Assembly (NCBI RefSeq): GCF_000258495.1
Contig: NZ_AJLG01000009.1
Coordinates: 1 to 50,128 of the forward strand
DNA from: Pedobacter agri PB92
Lineage (GTDB): Bacteria; Bacteroidota; Bacteroidia; Sphingobacteriales; Sphingobacteriaceae
Length of the DNA stretch: 50,128 nt
Direction of reading: 5' to 3'
Both the position numbers and the translations under genes were made by a program. The notes below the pieces were generated by a model. The model was not told the DNA's origin. It saw only the letters and a list, made by a program, of their open reading frames with translations, and made no database searches. This document shows, piece after piece, positions 40,100 to 48,011 of this stretch; position 1 is the stretch's first letter; the number at the start of each line of letters is the position of its first letter.

Positions 40100-40723
40100 T
40101 TAAAATTTCTTATAATCTGTTGGGACAACGAAATCTTGGTTTACTTCAGTGATAAAATTTAAAACATCATCTTTCCCATTTCCTTTTTCTGCTGATGTAA
40201 TAAATGTAGCCGGAATTTCCTCAAAAAATTCACCTAGTTTTTTCTTAAAAGCGGCTACGTTTTTTTGTGTAGTTGTCATCCCTTGTTTATCAGCTTTTGT
40301 AAAAATCAGCGAAAAAGGAATTTGTTTCTCTCCAAGCCAGTAACAAAACTCAATATCTATCTGCTGCGGATCTAATCTGCTGTCAATTAGCACAAAAACA
40401 CATTGCAAACTTTCTCTTTTGGTAATGTAAGCCCGAATAAACTTTTCCCATTTCTCTCTGCTTGTTTTAGAAACTTTGGCGTAACCATAACCAGGTAAAT
40501 CGACGATATACCATTTTTCATTTACTAAAAAATGATTAATCAATTGTGTTTTGCCAGGGCGTTGAGAAGTTTTTGCTAATCCATGCTGATTAACCAACAT
40601 GTTAATTAATGAAGATTTTCCAACGTTAGAGCGGCCAATAAAAGCATACTCTGGCATAGTTGGGGGCGGTAATGCCGAAATCTGGGTGTTGCTGCAAACA
40701 AATGTTGCCGTTTTGATAACCAT
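40100..40723 (-). CDS. engB: Ribosome biogenesis GTPase EngB (YihA/YsxC)
   Basis: A 207-residue TRAFAC-class GTPase needed for assembly of the large ribosomal subunit. G motifs: G1 GRSNVGKSS (near residues 29-37), G2 Thr in RPGKTQLIN, G3 DLPGYGYA, G4 TKAD, G5 TSA. The PGYGYAKVSK stretch is specific to EngB. Length is usual. It is divergent from menG, and its -7 element ends four bases before the start codon. Confidence 0.96.
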   Translation of the reverse strand: MVIKTATFVCSNTQISALPPPTMPEYAFIGRSNVGKSSLINMLVNQHGLAKTSQRPGKTQLINHFLVNEKWYIVDLPGYGYAKVSKTSREKWEKFIRAYITKRESLQCVFVLIDSRLDPQQIDIEFCYWLGEKQIPFSLIFTKADKQGMTTTQKNVAAFKKKLGEFFEEIPATFITSAEKGNGKDDVLNFITEVNQDFVVPTDYKKF

Positions 40724-40727
40724 ATTG

Positions 40728-40735
40728 CAAAGGTA
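40728..40735 (-). promoter_or_regulatory. Candidate -7 element (TACCTTTG) of engB
   Basis: TACCTTTG on the minus strand ends four bases before the engB ATG, so the mRNA may be leaderless. Confidence 0.55.
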
Positions 40736-40875
40736 GGGTTTTGAGTCGGAAGTGCGAAGAAGGAAGTCGGTCGTCTAAATTGCATATTCTCGTGGAAATG
40801 TAAAGTTTAAATTGTCGAACACGTTTTGATGCTGCTGACTTCGGACTCCAGGCGAAAGACTCACGACTTTTTCCC

Positions 40876-40883
40876 TATCTTTG
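40876..40883 (+). promoter_or_regulatory. Candidate -7 element (TATCTTTG) of menG/ubiE
   Basis: TATCTTTG ends nine bases before the ATG at 40893. It overlaps a TTG at 40881 that could be mistaken for an upstream start. Confidence 0.55.
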
Positions 40884-40892
40884 CCACATATC

Positions 40893-41624
40893 ATGAATCA
40901 GAATATCACTCCATATCAAGTAGAAGACGCAACCAAAAAAGAACAGGTTGCAACGATGTTTAATAACATTTCAGGTACTTACGATTTCCTAAACCATTTT
41001 CTTTCTCTTGGGATAGATGTTTTATGGCGTAAAATGGCGATCAAAGAACTTGTTTCTATTCAACCCAGGAATTTGCTTGATGTGGCTACCGGAACCGGCG
41101 ATTTTGCTTTCGAAGCAATTAAAAAACTTCATCCGGAGAAAGTAATCGGCGTTGATATCTCTGAAGGAATGCTCGAAGTAGCTAAGAAAAAAATTAACGA
41201 ACGTAGTTTAAATGAAGTTTTTACCGCTCAGGTAGGCGATTCAGAAGGCTTACATTTTGAAACCAATTCTTTTGATGCAATAACCTGTGCCTACGGTGTT
41301 CGTAACTTCGAAAATCTTGAAAAAGGTTTGGTCGATATGTACCGCGTATTGAAACCTGGCGGCAAAATGGTTATTCTGGAGTTTTCGAAGCCAAGGGTTT
41401 TTCCTGTTAAACAGCTTTACAACTTTTACTTTTTATATGTAACCCCATTCTTCGGGAAACTTTTTTCTAAAGATGCCCGGGCCTACACTTATTTACCAGA
41501 ATCGGTTGCCGCTTTTCCTGATGGAAAGGATTTTACGGGGTTGATGGATAAAGTTGGTTTCAAAAGTACCAAACAAAGAATTTTAACGTTTGGAATAAGT
41601 TCAATATACGTCGGTACTAAATGA
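40893..41624 (+). CDS. menG: Demethylmenaquinone methyltransferase
   Basis: 243 residues from ATG 40893. A SAM-dependent C-methyltransferase for the last step of menaquinone synthesis (MenG, also called UbiE). It has FNNISGTYDFLNHFLSLGID near the start, the SAM motif LLDVATGTGDFAF (near residue 58), DAITCAYGVRNFENLEKGL and the end block RILTFGISSIYVGTK. The start overlaps nothing, but the last codons overlap the porT gene by four bases (ATGA), so the two are translationally coupled. The menG-porT pairing is also seen in other Bacteroidota. In this phylum the substrate is demethylmenaquinone rather than ubiquinone precursors. Confidence 0.95.
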   Translation: MNQNITPYQVEDATKKEQVATMFNNISGTYDFLNHFLSLGIDVLWRKMAIKELVSIQPRNLLDVATGTGDFAFEAIKKLHPEKVIGVDISEGMLEVAKKKINERSLNEVFTAQVGDSEGLHFETNSFDAITCAYGVRNFENLEKGLVDMYRVLKPGGKMVILEFSKPRVFPVKQLYNFYFLYVTPFFGKLFSKDARAYTYLPESVAAFPDGKDFTGLMDKVGFKSTKQRILTFGISSIYVGTK

Positions 41625-42418
41625 TAAAAAAAATAAGCCTGATTCTTTCGTTGTGTACTTTGTCAACATTAACTTTTGCCCAAAACTGGGGAGGAGGGAT
41701 AGATGATGAAGATTGGAGCTTCGGGTTTAATTTTCAATATATCTCTGCAGAATATAAAATTCTTAAAAAAGATAACTGGCGCTCACCTTTTTATGAGGTT
41801 CCAAACTCGTTAGAAGTTTCTTACGATTCGAATTCCGGTTTGCCGGTCACCAGTGCATTAAATTCCATTTCCAGTAAACCTTCGCAGGGTTTTGGTTTAG
41901 GTTTCGTGATGAACAGGAGGATAGCTGAAAATTTTGATATCAGGGCTACACCTTCATTAATTTTTAGTGATCGGGTGGTCACTTATGAATATTTACCGAT
42001 GGAGTCGATCACGGTGGGGAACGGTCAAGTGAAAAATTTTCAAAGCGTTATCGACAAAAAGGTTCAGGCCACCATGTTCGAATTCCCTTTAGGGTTAAAA
42101 GTTAAGTCTAATAGAATGAATAATTTTCGGGCTTATTGGTTAGGTGGAGCAAAATATTCTATTGATATTGCTTCAAAGAAAAAATTCTTTGATGAAGGGG
42201 AAACGCCGATAAATAAATTTTTAAAGAACAGACGGAATTACCTTTCTTACGAAACCGGAATCGGATTTGACTTATTTTTCGAATATTTTAAAATGTCGCC
42301 TGAAATCAAGCTGGCGTATTCTACCAATGACCTCCTTCAGCATGATAATACCGTTTATGCAAATCCGATTGATAAGTTAAAATTACGTCAATTAACGTTC
42401 AGTTTAATTTTTCAATAG
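41621..42418 (+). CDS. porT: PorT-family type IX secretion outer membrane protein
   Basis: 265 residues. A signal peptide (cleavage after LTFAQ, near residue 21) is followed by an eight-strand-type beta-barrel ending in FSLIFQ, with no C-terminal Phe. GFGLGFVMNRRIAENFDIRA, FEFPLGLKVKSNRMNNFRAY and the middle and end pattern fit PorT (SprT in gliding flavobacteria), a component needed for type IX secretion. The assignment rests on the sequence pattern and on overlap with menG, the usual partner. Only PorT and a PorG-like protein of this system lie in the window. Confidence 0.85.
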   Translation: MIKKISLILSLCTLSTLTFAQNWGGGIDDEDWSFGFNFQYISAEYKILKKDNWRSPFYEVPNSLEVSYDSNSGLPVTSALNSISSKPSQGFGLGFVMNRRIAENFDIRATPSLIFSDRVVTYEYLPMESITVGNGQVKNFQSVIDKKVQATMFEFPLGLKVKSNRMNNFRAYWLGGAKYSIDIASKKKFFDEGETPINKFLKNRRNYLSYETGIGFDLFFEYFKMSPEIKLAYSTNDLLQHDNTVYANPIDKLKLRQLTFSLIFQ

Positions 42419-42510
42419 CCGTACAATTCAAAAAAACTTACCTTTGCTTGCCTATCTAAATCAAAGGCTGTTATAGCTTATTTGGTTTACTGAAGCTAAA
42501 TTATTCATAT

Positions 42511-43269
42511 ATGGCTAAAATTGCATTAATTACAGGCGCAACTTCTGGTATTGGCGAGGCTTGCGCACATACTTTTGCTCAACAAGGTTATCATCTCATT
42601 CTTCTTGCCCGTCGCGAAGACAGACTTGCAAAATTGTCGCACCACTTAGCAGATAAATATGCAGTTGAAATTAAACAGGTTTTGACTGATGTTCGTGATA
42701 AAGAAAAATTATCAGCTGCGCTGGAAGTTTTACCAGCAGAATGGAAAAAGATTGATGTTTTGGTAAACAATGCGGGTTTAAGCCAGGGATTGGATCCAAT
42801 TGATAAAGGAAACACTGATGATTGGGATACGATGATCGATACCAATGTAAAGGGGCTGCTTTATGTAACTAAAATTGTTTCCAACTGGATGATTCCAAAC
42901 AAATCGGGTCACATTGTGAATATTGGCTCGATTGCAGGTAAAGAGGTTTATCCTAACGGAAATGTATACTGTGCAAGCAAACACGCGGTTGATGCACTGA
43001 GTAAAGGCATGCGAATCGATCTTCTGCCTCACGGTATTAAAGTTACTGAAATTAATCCCGGAATGGTAGAAACGGAATTTTCTGTTGTGCGTTTTAAAGG
43101 TGATGAAGAGCGGGCAAAAAAGGTTTACGAAAACCTGGAGCCATTAATTGCAGATGATATTGCTGATGCCATCTGGTATGTGGTTAGCCGCCCAAAGCAC
43201 GTAAACATTAATGATATGTTAATTATGCCAACCGTACAGGCAACAGCTACGATTATAGATAGGAAATAG
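42511..43269 (+). CDS. SDR-family NAD(P)-dependent oxidoreductase (YdfG-like)
   Basis: 252 residues, classical short-chain dehydrogenase. The cofactor motif TGATSGIG is at residues 8-15, then NNAGLSQG, catalytic Ser in NIGSIAG and YCASKHAVDALSKGM with Tyr and Lys. It ends MLIMPTVQATATIIDRK. The type matches YdfG, which oxidises L-allo-threonine and serine and reduces 3-hydroxypropionate-type substrates with NADP; the substrate here is inferred only by resemblance. The gene stands alone between porT and the YqeY-type gene. Confidence 0.88.
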   Translation: MAKIALITGATSGIGEACAHTFAQQGYHLILLARREDRLAKLSHHLADKYAVEIKQVLTDVRDKEKLSAALEVLPAEWKKIDVLVNNAGLSQGLDPIDKGNTDDWDTMIDTNVKGLLYVTKIVSNWMIPNKSGHIVNIGSIAGKEVYPNGNVYCASKHAVDALSKGMRIDLLPHGIKVTEINPGMVETEFSVVRFKGDEERAKKVYENLEPLIADDIADAIWYVVSRPKHVNINDMLIMPTVQATATIIDRK

Positions 43270-43349
43270 TTGTTTGGCTTTTATAGTGGCGTGGGCATTT
43301 ACCTATCACTAAAAGCTAAAAGACAAAACATCCAAAAAACGAAAAACCA

Positions 43350-43790
43350 ATGATACAAATAGATCAGGAAATAAAGAAAGCCATGTTGGCTAAAGATAAC
43401 GCACAATTAAGAGGATTAAGAGCCATTAAAGCTGCGCTGCTTTTGGCTAAAACCGAGAAAGGTTCCTCAGAAGAAATCACTGAAGAAACTGAGTTGAAAA
43501 TCCTACAGAAGTTAATCAAACAACGTCGCGAGTCTGCAGATATTTATAAATCTCAAAACCGTGAAGATTTATTTCAGGTAGAGGAAGAGGAAATTGCGGT
43601 GATTAATCAGTTTTTGCCTAAGCAGTTAGATAGGGCTGAAGTTGAATTGATTATTGAGCAGGTAATCAAACAATCTGGCGCTACATCGGTTAAAGATATG
43701 GGTAAGGTAATGGGCCTGGCCAACAAGGAATTGGCAGGCAAAGCTGATGGTAAATTAATTGCTGAGATTGTAAAAGAAAAGCTTGCTTAA
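43350..43790 (+). CDS. GatB/YqeY domain-containing protein
   Basis: 146 residues, all-helical. The N-terminal half contains MLAKDNAQLRGLRAIKAALLL and ILQKLIKQRRESADIY; the C-terminal half is the YqeY tail domain (AVINQFLPKQLDRAEVE, then KDMGKVMG and GKADGKLIAEIVKEKL). The tail domain is shared with GatB of the Asp/Glu-tRNA amidotransferase and is thought to help tRNA recognition. The cellular role of stand-alone YqeY is not established. Length is typical. Confidence 0.93.
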   Translation: MIQIDQEIKKAMLAKDNAQLRGLRAIKAALLLAKTEKGSSEEITEETELKILQKLIKQRRESADIYKSQNREDLFQVEEEEIAVINQFLPKQLDRAEVELIIEQVIKQSGATSVKDMGKVMGLANKELAGKADGKLIAEIVKEKLA

Positions 43791-43981
43791 TGGAGTTGAA
43801 AGCTGAAAATTAACAGGGAAATCGAACCTTAAAATAAATTTCTTCATACACGATGTTGCGTTTAGATAATTTAAATAGGGTTTTTATACCGTTTTCAGTT
43901 TTATTTCAGAAAAATGGCATAGAAATGCGAAAATTTAATTTTACTCTACTAACTTAGTGCACAATACCATCTAGAATATAT

Positions 43982-44746
43982 ATGACTTACGAGATAATAG
44001 AAGAAGACGGATTTAAATACATCGAAGCTGGAAAAGGCCAGACGCTGGTATTGCTACACGGCCTAATGGGCGAATTAAGCAACTGGGAGCTTGTTATTGA
44101 ACAGTTTAAAGATCGTTATCATGTTGTTATCCCAATTTTACCTATTTACGAATTGCCAATTTTAACTTTAGGTGTTAAAGCTTTATCCAGATATTTACAT
44201 CGTTTTTTAAAGTTTAAAAAATTAAATCAGGTTGTTTTGGTTGGTAATTCTTTGGGCGGTCATGTTGGTTTGGTTTTTACCGTTGCCCATCAGGAATTCG
44301 TGAAGGCTTTGGTGTTGACAGGTAGTTCTGGTTTATACGAAAATGCTTTCGGAGGCTCATTTCCTCGCAGAGAGAGTTATGATTACATCAAAGAAAAAGT
44401 AGAATTTACATTTTACGATCCGGCAACGGCAACTAAAGCGCTTGTGGATGATGTGTTTAAAACAGTAAATGACCGATCGCGTGTCATCAGGATTTTAACC
44501 ATGGCTAAGTCTGCCATTCGCCATAATATGGCAAAAGAACTATCAAAAATTACTATCCCGGTTTCATTAATCTGGGGTAAAAACGATAAGGTTACACCAC
44601 CGGAAGTGGCAGAGGAATTTCATCAGCTGTTGCCTAATTCTGAGTTGAACTGGGTTGATCAATGTGGTCATGCGCCAATGATGGAGCATCCGGAGATATT
44701 TAACGCTTACCTGGAGAAGTTTTTAGATAGAATTTTACTAAAATAA
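43982..44746 (+). CDS. Alpha/beta hydrolase
   Basis: 254 residues, cytosolic. Fold features: LLHGLMGELSNW (oxyanion region), nucleophile Ser90 in GNSLGGH, Asp202 in WGKNDKVTPP and His230 in CGHAPMMEHPE complete the triad. The substrate is unknown; the MEHPE ending is typical of MhpC/menH-type esterases and C-C hydrolases. Its stop overlaps the next start by one base (TAATG). It is the first gene of a tight run with the CBS protein, NAD kinase, PorG-like protein and UppS. Confidence 0.9.
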   Translation: MTYEIIEEDGFKYIEAGKGQTLVLLHGLMGELSNWELVIEQFKDRYHVVIPILPIYELPILTLGVKALSRYLHRFLKFKKLNQVVLVGNSLGGHVGLVFTVAHQEFVKALVLTGSSGLYENAFGGSFPRRESYDYIKEKVEFTFYDPATATKALVDDVFKTVNDRSRVIRILTMAKSAIRHNMAKELSKITIPVSLIWGKNDKVTPPEVAEEFHQLLPNSELNWVDQCGHAPMMEHPEIFNAYLEKFLDRILLK

Positions 44747-45408
44747 TGTTTGCTGCAGAAATCATATCGAATGCTATCCCATCATTGAGAACCGATGATA
44801 CTGTGCAAAATGCTTTAGATCGTATGAACGAATTTAAACTTAAGCATTTGCCTGTTGTAAACGAGGTTGCTTTTTTGGGTCTTGTGTCGGAAGATGATTT
44901 GCAAAGCATTCATAATCACGATATCCTCTTATCCGATCCTGCGGTAAATATGCTAAATGCCTTTACCTTAAGCGATGCACATACTTATGATGTAATTCGT
45001 TTAATGAGTCAGCTTAAGCTTACCGCTGTACCGGTGCTCGATCAGCAGAAAAACTATGTTGGTTTAGTATCGATAAACAACATGGTAGATGCCGTTGCAG
45101 CGCAGTACGCGGTAAATGAGCCAGGAGGTATTATTGTGCTGGAAATTAGCAACCGCGATAATTCTCTGGCGCATATTTCACAAATCGTAGAAGCAGATAA
45201 TGCTCAGATTTTATCTTCCTATGTTAATTCTTTTAACGATTCTACCCGGATGGAGGTAACGTTGAAAGTAAATAAAACAGAAATTACTTCACTTGTTGCT
45301 TCTTTTGAACGATATGATTATCTGGTGAAAGAAGTTTATAACAATACCCAAATTGATGATGGTTCTCAAGAACGATATGATTCCTTCATGAACTATTTAA
45401 ATGTATAA
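44746..45408 (+). CDS. CBS-domain protein
   Basis: 220 residues. A tandem pair of CBS domains fills about residues 1-125: VQNALDRMNEFKLKHLPVVN with FLGLVSEDDL, then DVIRLMSQLKLTAVPVLDQQ with YVGLVSINNM. The C-terminal 90 residues look like an ACT-type fold (GIIVLEISNRDNSLAHISQI). CBS pairs bind adenosine nucleotides and sense energy state. Translation is coupled to the preceding hydrolase, and the NAD kinase gene starts nine bases after it. The link of an adenylate-binding protein with NAD kinase is suggestive but unproven. Confidence 0.9.
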   Translation: MFAAEIISNAIPSLRTDDTVQNALDRMNEFKLKHLPVVNEVAFLGLVSEDDLQSIHNHDILLSDPAVNMLNAFTLSDAHTYDVIRLMSQLKLTAVPVLDQQKNYVGLVSINNMVDAVAAQYAVNEPGGIIVLEISNRDNSLAHISQIVEADNAQILSSYVNSFNDSTRMEVTLKVNKTEITSLVASFERYDYLVKEVYNNTQIDDGSQERYDSFMNYLNV

Positions 45409-45417
45409 GGCTACTTT

Positions 45418-46299
45418 ATGAGGATTGCAATTTACGGAAGAGATTTTAACGATACGGTTTTGCCTTACGTACAGGAGGTTTTTGATCATTTGGCAGCACA
45501 CCAGATTCAGCCCGTTTTATATTCGAAATTTAAAACATCTCTTCACGGTAAAATAAAACTGCCTTCCAATACCATTATTTTTCACAACCATAAAGAACTG
45601 AAAGAAAATGCGGATGTTTTATTAAGTTTAGGGGGTGATGGAACATTACTGGATACACTTTCATTAATCCGCAATTCCAATATTCCGGTTATTGGAATTA
45701 ATTTTGGCCGATTAGGTTTTTTGGCTAGTATCAATAAAAATGAAATAGAATCGGCACTAAATGCGCTGATTAATGAAGAATATACTTTAGATACGAGATC
45801 GCTTTTAGTGCTAGAATCGGATAATGGTTTGTTTGGCGAAGAAAATTTCGCATTAAACGACATTACCATTCACAGACGTGATAATTCGGCAATGATGATT
45901 ATTCATGCTTCAATGAATGATGAATTTATCAATTCGTACTGGGCAGATGGTTTGATTATCGCTACGCCAACCGGTTCAACTGCTTACTCATTAAGCTGCG
46001 GCGGTCCGATTATTTATCCGGATTCTGAAAATTTTGTAGTTACCCCAATTGCACCGCATAATCTAAATGTACGTCCGGTAGTAGTGCCGGATGATAATAA
46101 ATTATCGTTCGAAGTTGAAGCCAGGGAATCAAAGTTTCTGGTATCATGCGATAGCAGAACCGTTACGGTAGAAAGATCAGTTAAAATATCAATAAAAAAA
46201 GCCGACTTTCGTATAAATCTTATTCGACTTAACAATGAAACTTATTTAAACACGTTAAGGAATAAATTATTATGGGGAATTGATACCCGTAACTACTAA
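45418..46299 (+). CDS. nadK: NAD kinase
   Basis: 293 residues. It phosphorylates NAD to NADP using ATP or polyphosphate. The catalytic GGDGTLLD is at residues 72-79, with Asp74 as the base. NFGRLGFLA, LNDITIHR and the GLIIATPTGSTAYSLSCGGP block (the NAD-kinase GTPTGSTAY motif) complete the fold. Length and start are normal. It is the sole source of NADP, so essential in most bacteria. It sits inside the tight hydrolase-to-UppS run. Confidence 0.96.
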   Translation: MRIAIYGRDFNDTVLPYVQEVFDHLAAHQIQPVLYSKFKTSLHGKIKLPSNTIIFHNHKELKENADVLLSLGGDGTLLDTLSLIRNSNIPVIGINFGRLGFLASINKNEIESALNALINEEYTLDTRSLLVLESDNGLFGEENFALNDITIHRRDNSAMMIIHASMNDEFINSYWADGLIIATPTGSTAYSLSCGGPIIYPDSENFVVTPIAPHNLNVRPVVVPDDNKLSFEVEARESKFLVSCDSRTVTVERSVKISIKKADFRINLIRLNNETYLNTLRNKLLWGIDTRNY

Positions 46300-46301
46300 G
46301 T

Positions 46302-47099
46302 ATGACGCTAAACAAATTCCTGTTAATCATCTCTTTTTTTACGATTTCCGAGCAGGTTGTTCATGCTCAGGAAGGTAATTGGGAAATCGGCCTTATGGGT
46401 GGAGGAGCAGGCTATATGGGCGATTTAAATCAAAACAACCCTTTGCAAATTAGTGGATTATCGGGTGGTTTGTATGCTAAAAGAAATTTTAATCAATATT
46501 TAGGTGTTCGTTTAAACTATACTTATGGCCAAATTCAGGCCAAAGATTCTGAATCAAACAATGCCCAGTTCAGAGATCGCAATTTAAGTTTTAATACTTC
46601 TCTAAATGAAATAAGTGCCCTGGTTGATTTCAATTTTTTTAATTTTAAGCTTGGTGGTGGTACGCGTCAGTTTACGCCCTACCTTTTTACAGGGGCAGGA
46701 TTTGTAGCATTTAAACCTAAGTTTAAATACGATGGAGAAACCTATCGGCTCGATCGGTTAGCTACTGAGGGGCAAGAGGAGGGATATAAAAATGCTGTTT
46801 TAACTATTCCATACGGCGTCGGTTTGCGCTACAATTATAAAGATACCTGGAGTGTATTTACCGAATTAGGCTACCGAACACCGCTAACTGATTATATCGA
46901 CGATGTGAGTGGACGATATCCTGGCCTGGAAAGACACGTAGTTGTTGGCAATCCTTCCATAAATTTATCCGATCCATCTATCGGTCAGATTGGTGTACCT
47001 GGTACACAAAGAGGAGATTTTAGAAAAAGGGACACTTATCTATTTGTTAGTGTTGGCATATCTTTTACCTTTGTATCCTCAAAATGCTACTCGTTTTAA
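46302..47099 (+). CDS. DUF6089/PorG-like outer membrane protein
   Basis: 265 residues with a signal peptide (cleavage near VVHAQE, residue 22). Beta-strand patterns such as GGAGYMGDLNQ and LYAKRNFNQYLGVRLNYTYG predict a small barrel; GVGLRYNYKDTWSVFTELGYRTP is typical of the DUF6089 family. In Porphyromonas gingivalis the PorG gene (type IX secretion) lies just before uppS and the Omp85/BamA gene, and the same order appears here. That context is the main reason to suggest PorG. The protein starts two bases after nadK. Confidence 0.78.
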   Translation: MTLNKFLLIISFFTISEQVVHAQEGNWEIGLMGGGAGYMGDLNQNNPLQISGLSGGLYAKRNFNQYLGVRLNYTYGQIQAKDSESNNAQFRDRNLSFNTSLNEISALVDFNFFNFKLGGGTRQFTPYLFTGAGFVAFKPKFKYDGETYRLDRLATEGQEEGYKNAVLTIPYGVGLRYNYKDTWSVFTELGYRTPLTDYIDDVSGRYPGLERHVVVGNPSINLSDPSIGQIGVPGTQRGDFRKRDTYLFVSVGISFTFVSSKCYSF

Positions 47100-47118
47100 G
47101 CTGATTTTGACATAATTA

Positions 47119-47859
47119 ATGGATTTTAAAGAACAAATAGACTATAGCCGCCTGCCAAAGCACATTGCCGTGATCATGGATGGTAACGGAAGATGGGCAA
47201 AAGGCCAGGGCAAAGTACGTGTTTTCGGGCATGAACAGGGTGTACTTTCAGTGAAAGATATTGTAGAAGGTTGCGTAGAGGTGGGTATTGAATACCTCAC
47301 ACTGTATGCGTTTTCAACAGAAAACTGGAACAGGCCTAAAGAAGAAGTAGATGCGTTGATGCAGATTTTGATCTCGACCATTAACCGGGAAACCGAAACC
47401 CTGAACAAAAATAATGTTAAGCTAAACGCGATTGGTAACATAGCATCTTTACCACAAGAATGTATTGATGACTTGAAAGAGGCTATGGCAAAAACTGCTC
47501 ACAATGAGAAATGTACCCTAACCTTAGCTTTAAGCTACAGTGCCAAATGGGAAATTTTGGAGGCAGCAAAAAAAATCGCGGCAGCAGTAAAAGACAATTC
47601 CATTACGTTAGATGATATTGATGAAGATCTTTTTTCATCCAAACTTACTACTGTAAATATTCCAGACCCTGAATTAATGATCAGAACCAGTGGAGAACAC
47701 CGAATCAGCAATTATTTGCTTTGGCAAATGGCTTATACGGAGTTTTATTTCACTGATGTATTATGGCCGGATTTCAGAAGAGAAGATCTTTTTGAGGCTA
47801 TTGTTGATTATCAAAAACGCGAACGCCGGTTTGGTAAAATTAGTGAACAATTGAACTAA
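47119..47859 (+). CDS. uppS: Isoprenyl transferase (undecaprenyl diphosphate synthase)
   Basis: 246 residues, a cis-prenyltransferase that makes the C55 carrier lipid for peptidoglycan and other envelope polymers. Asp21 in VIMDGNGRWAKG is the catalytic Mg-binding residue. The LYAFSTENWNRP loop and the end block RTSGEHRISNYLLWQMAYTE with FTDVLWPDF are signatures. Length is normal. It lies 20 bases after the PorG-like gene and before bamA, a link of envelope-building genes. Confidence 0.96.
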   Translation: MDFKEQIDYSRLPKHIAVIMDGNGRWAKGQGKVRVFGHEQGVLSVKDIVEGCVEVGIEYLTLYAFSTENWNRPKEEVDALMQILISTINRETETLNKNNVKLNAIGNIASLPQECIDDLKEAMAKTAHNEKCTLTLALSYSAKWEILEAAKKIAAAVKDNSITLDDIDEDLFSSKLTTVNIPDPELMIRTSGEHRISNYLLWQMAYTEFYFTDVLWPDFRREDLFEAIVDYQKRERRFGKISEQLN

Positions 47860-48011
47860 TTTTTCTTTTAACACTTTTTAACAAGCGTTTAAACTAACTT
47901 AGCACCACTTTTATACGATAAATGTAACCATCAAAAGGGAAACATGGCAAACCAAAAATTTGCTTAAAAAACATTGTTACCTTCGTGGCCATTACTGAAC
48001 AAATTATTTTA

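Noticed and set aside
40881..40883. TTG as the start of menG
   Set aside because: It is part of the TATCTTTG -7 element; ATG 40893 begins the conserved protein.
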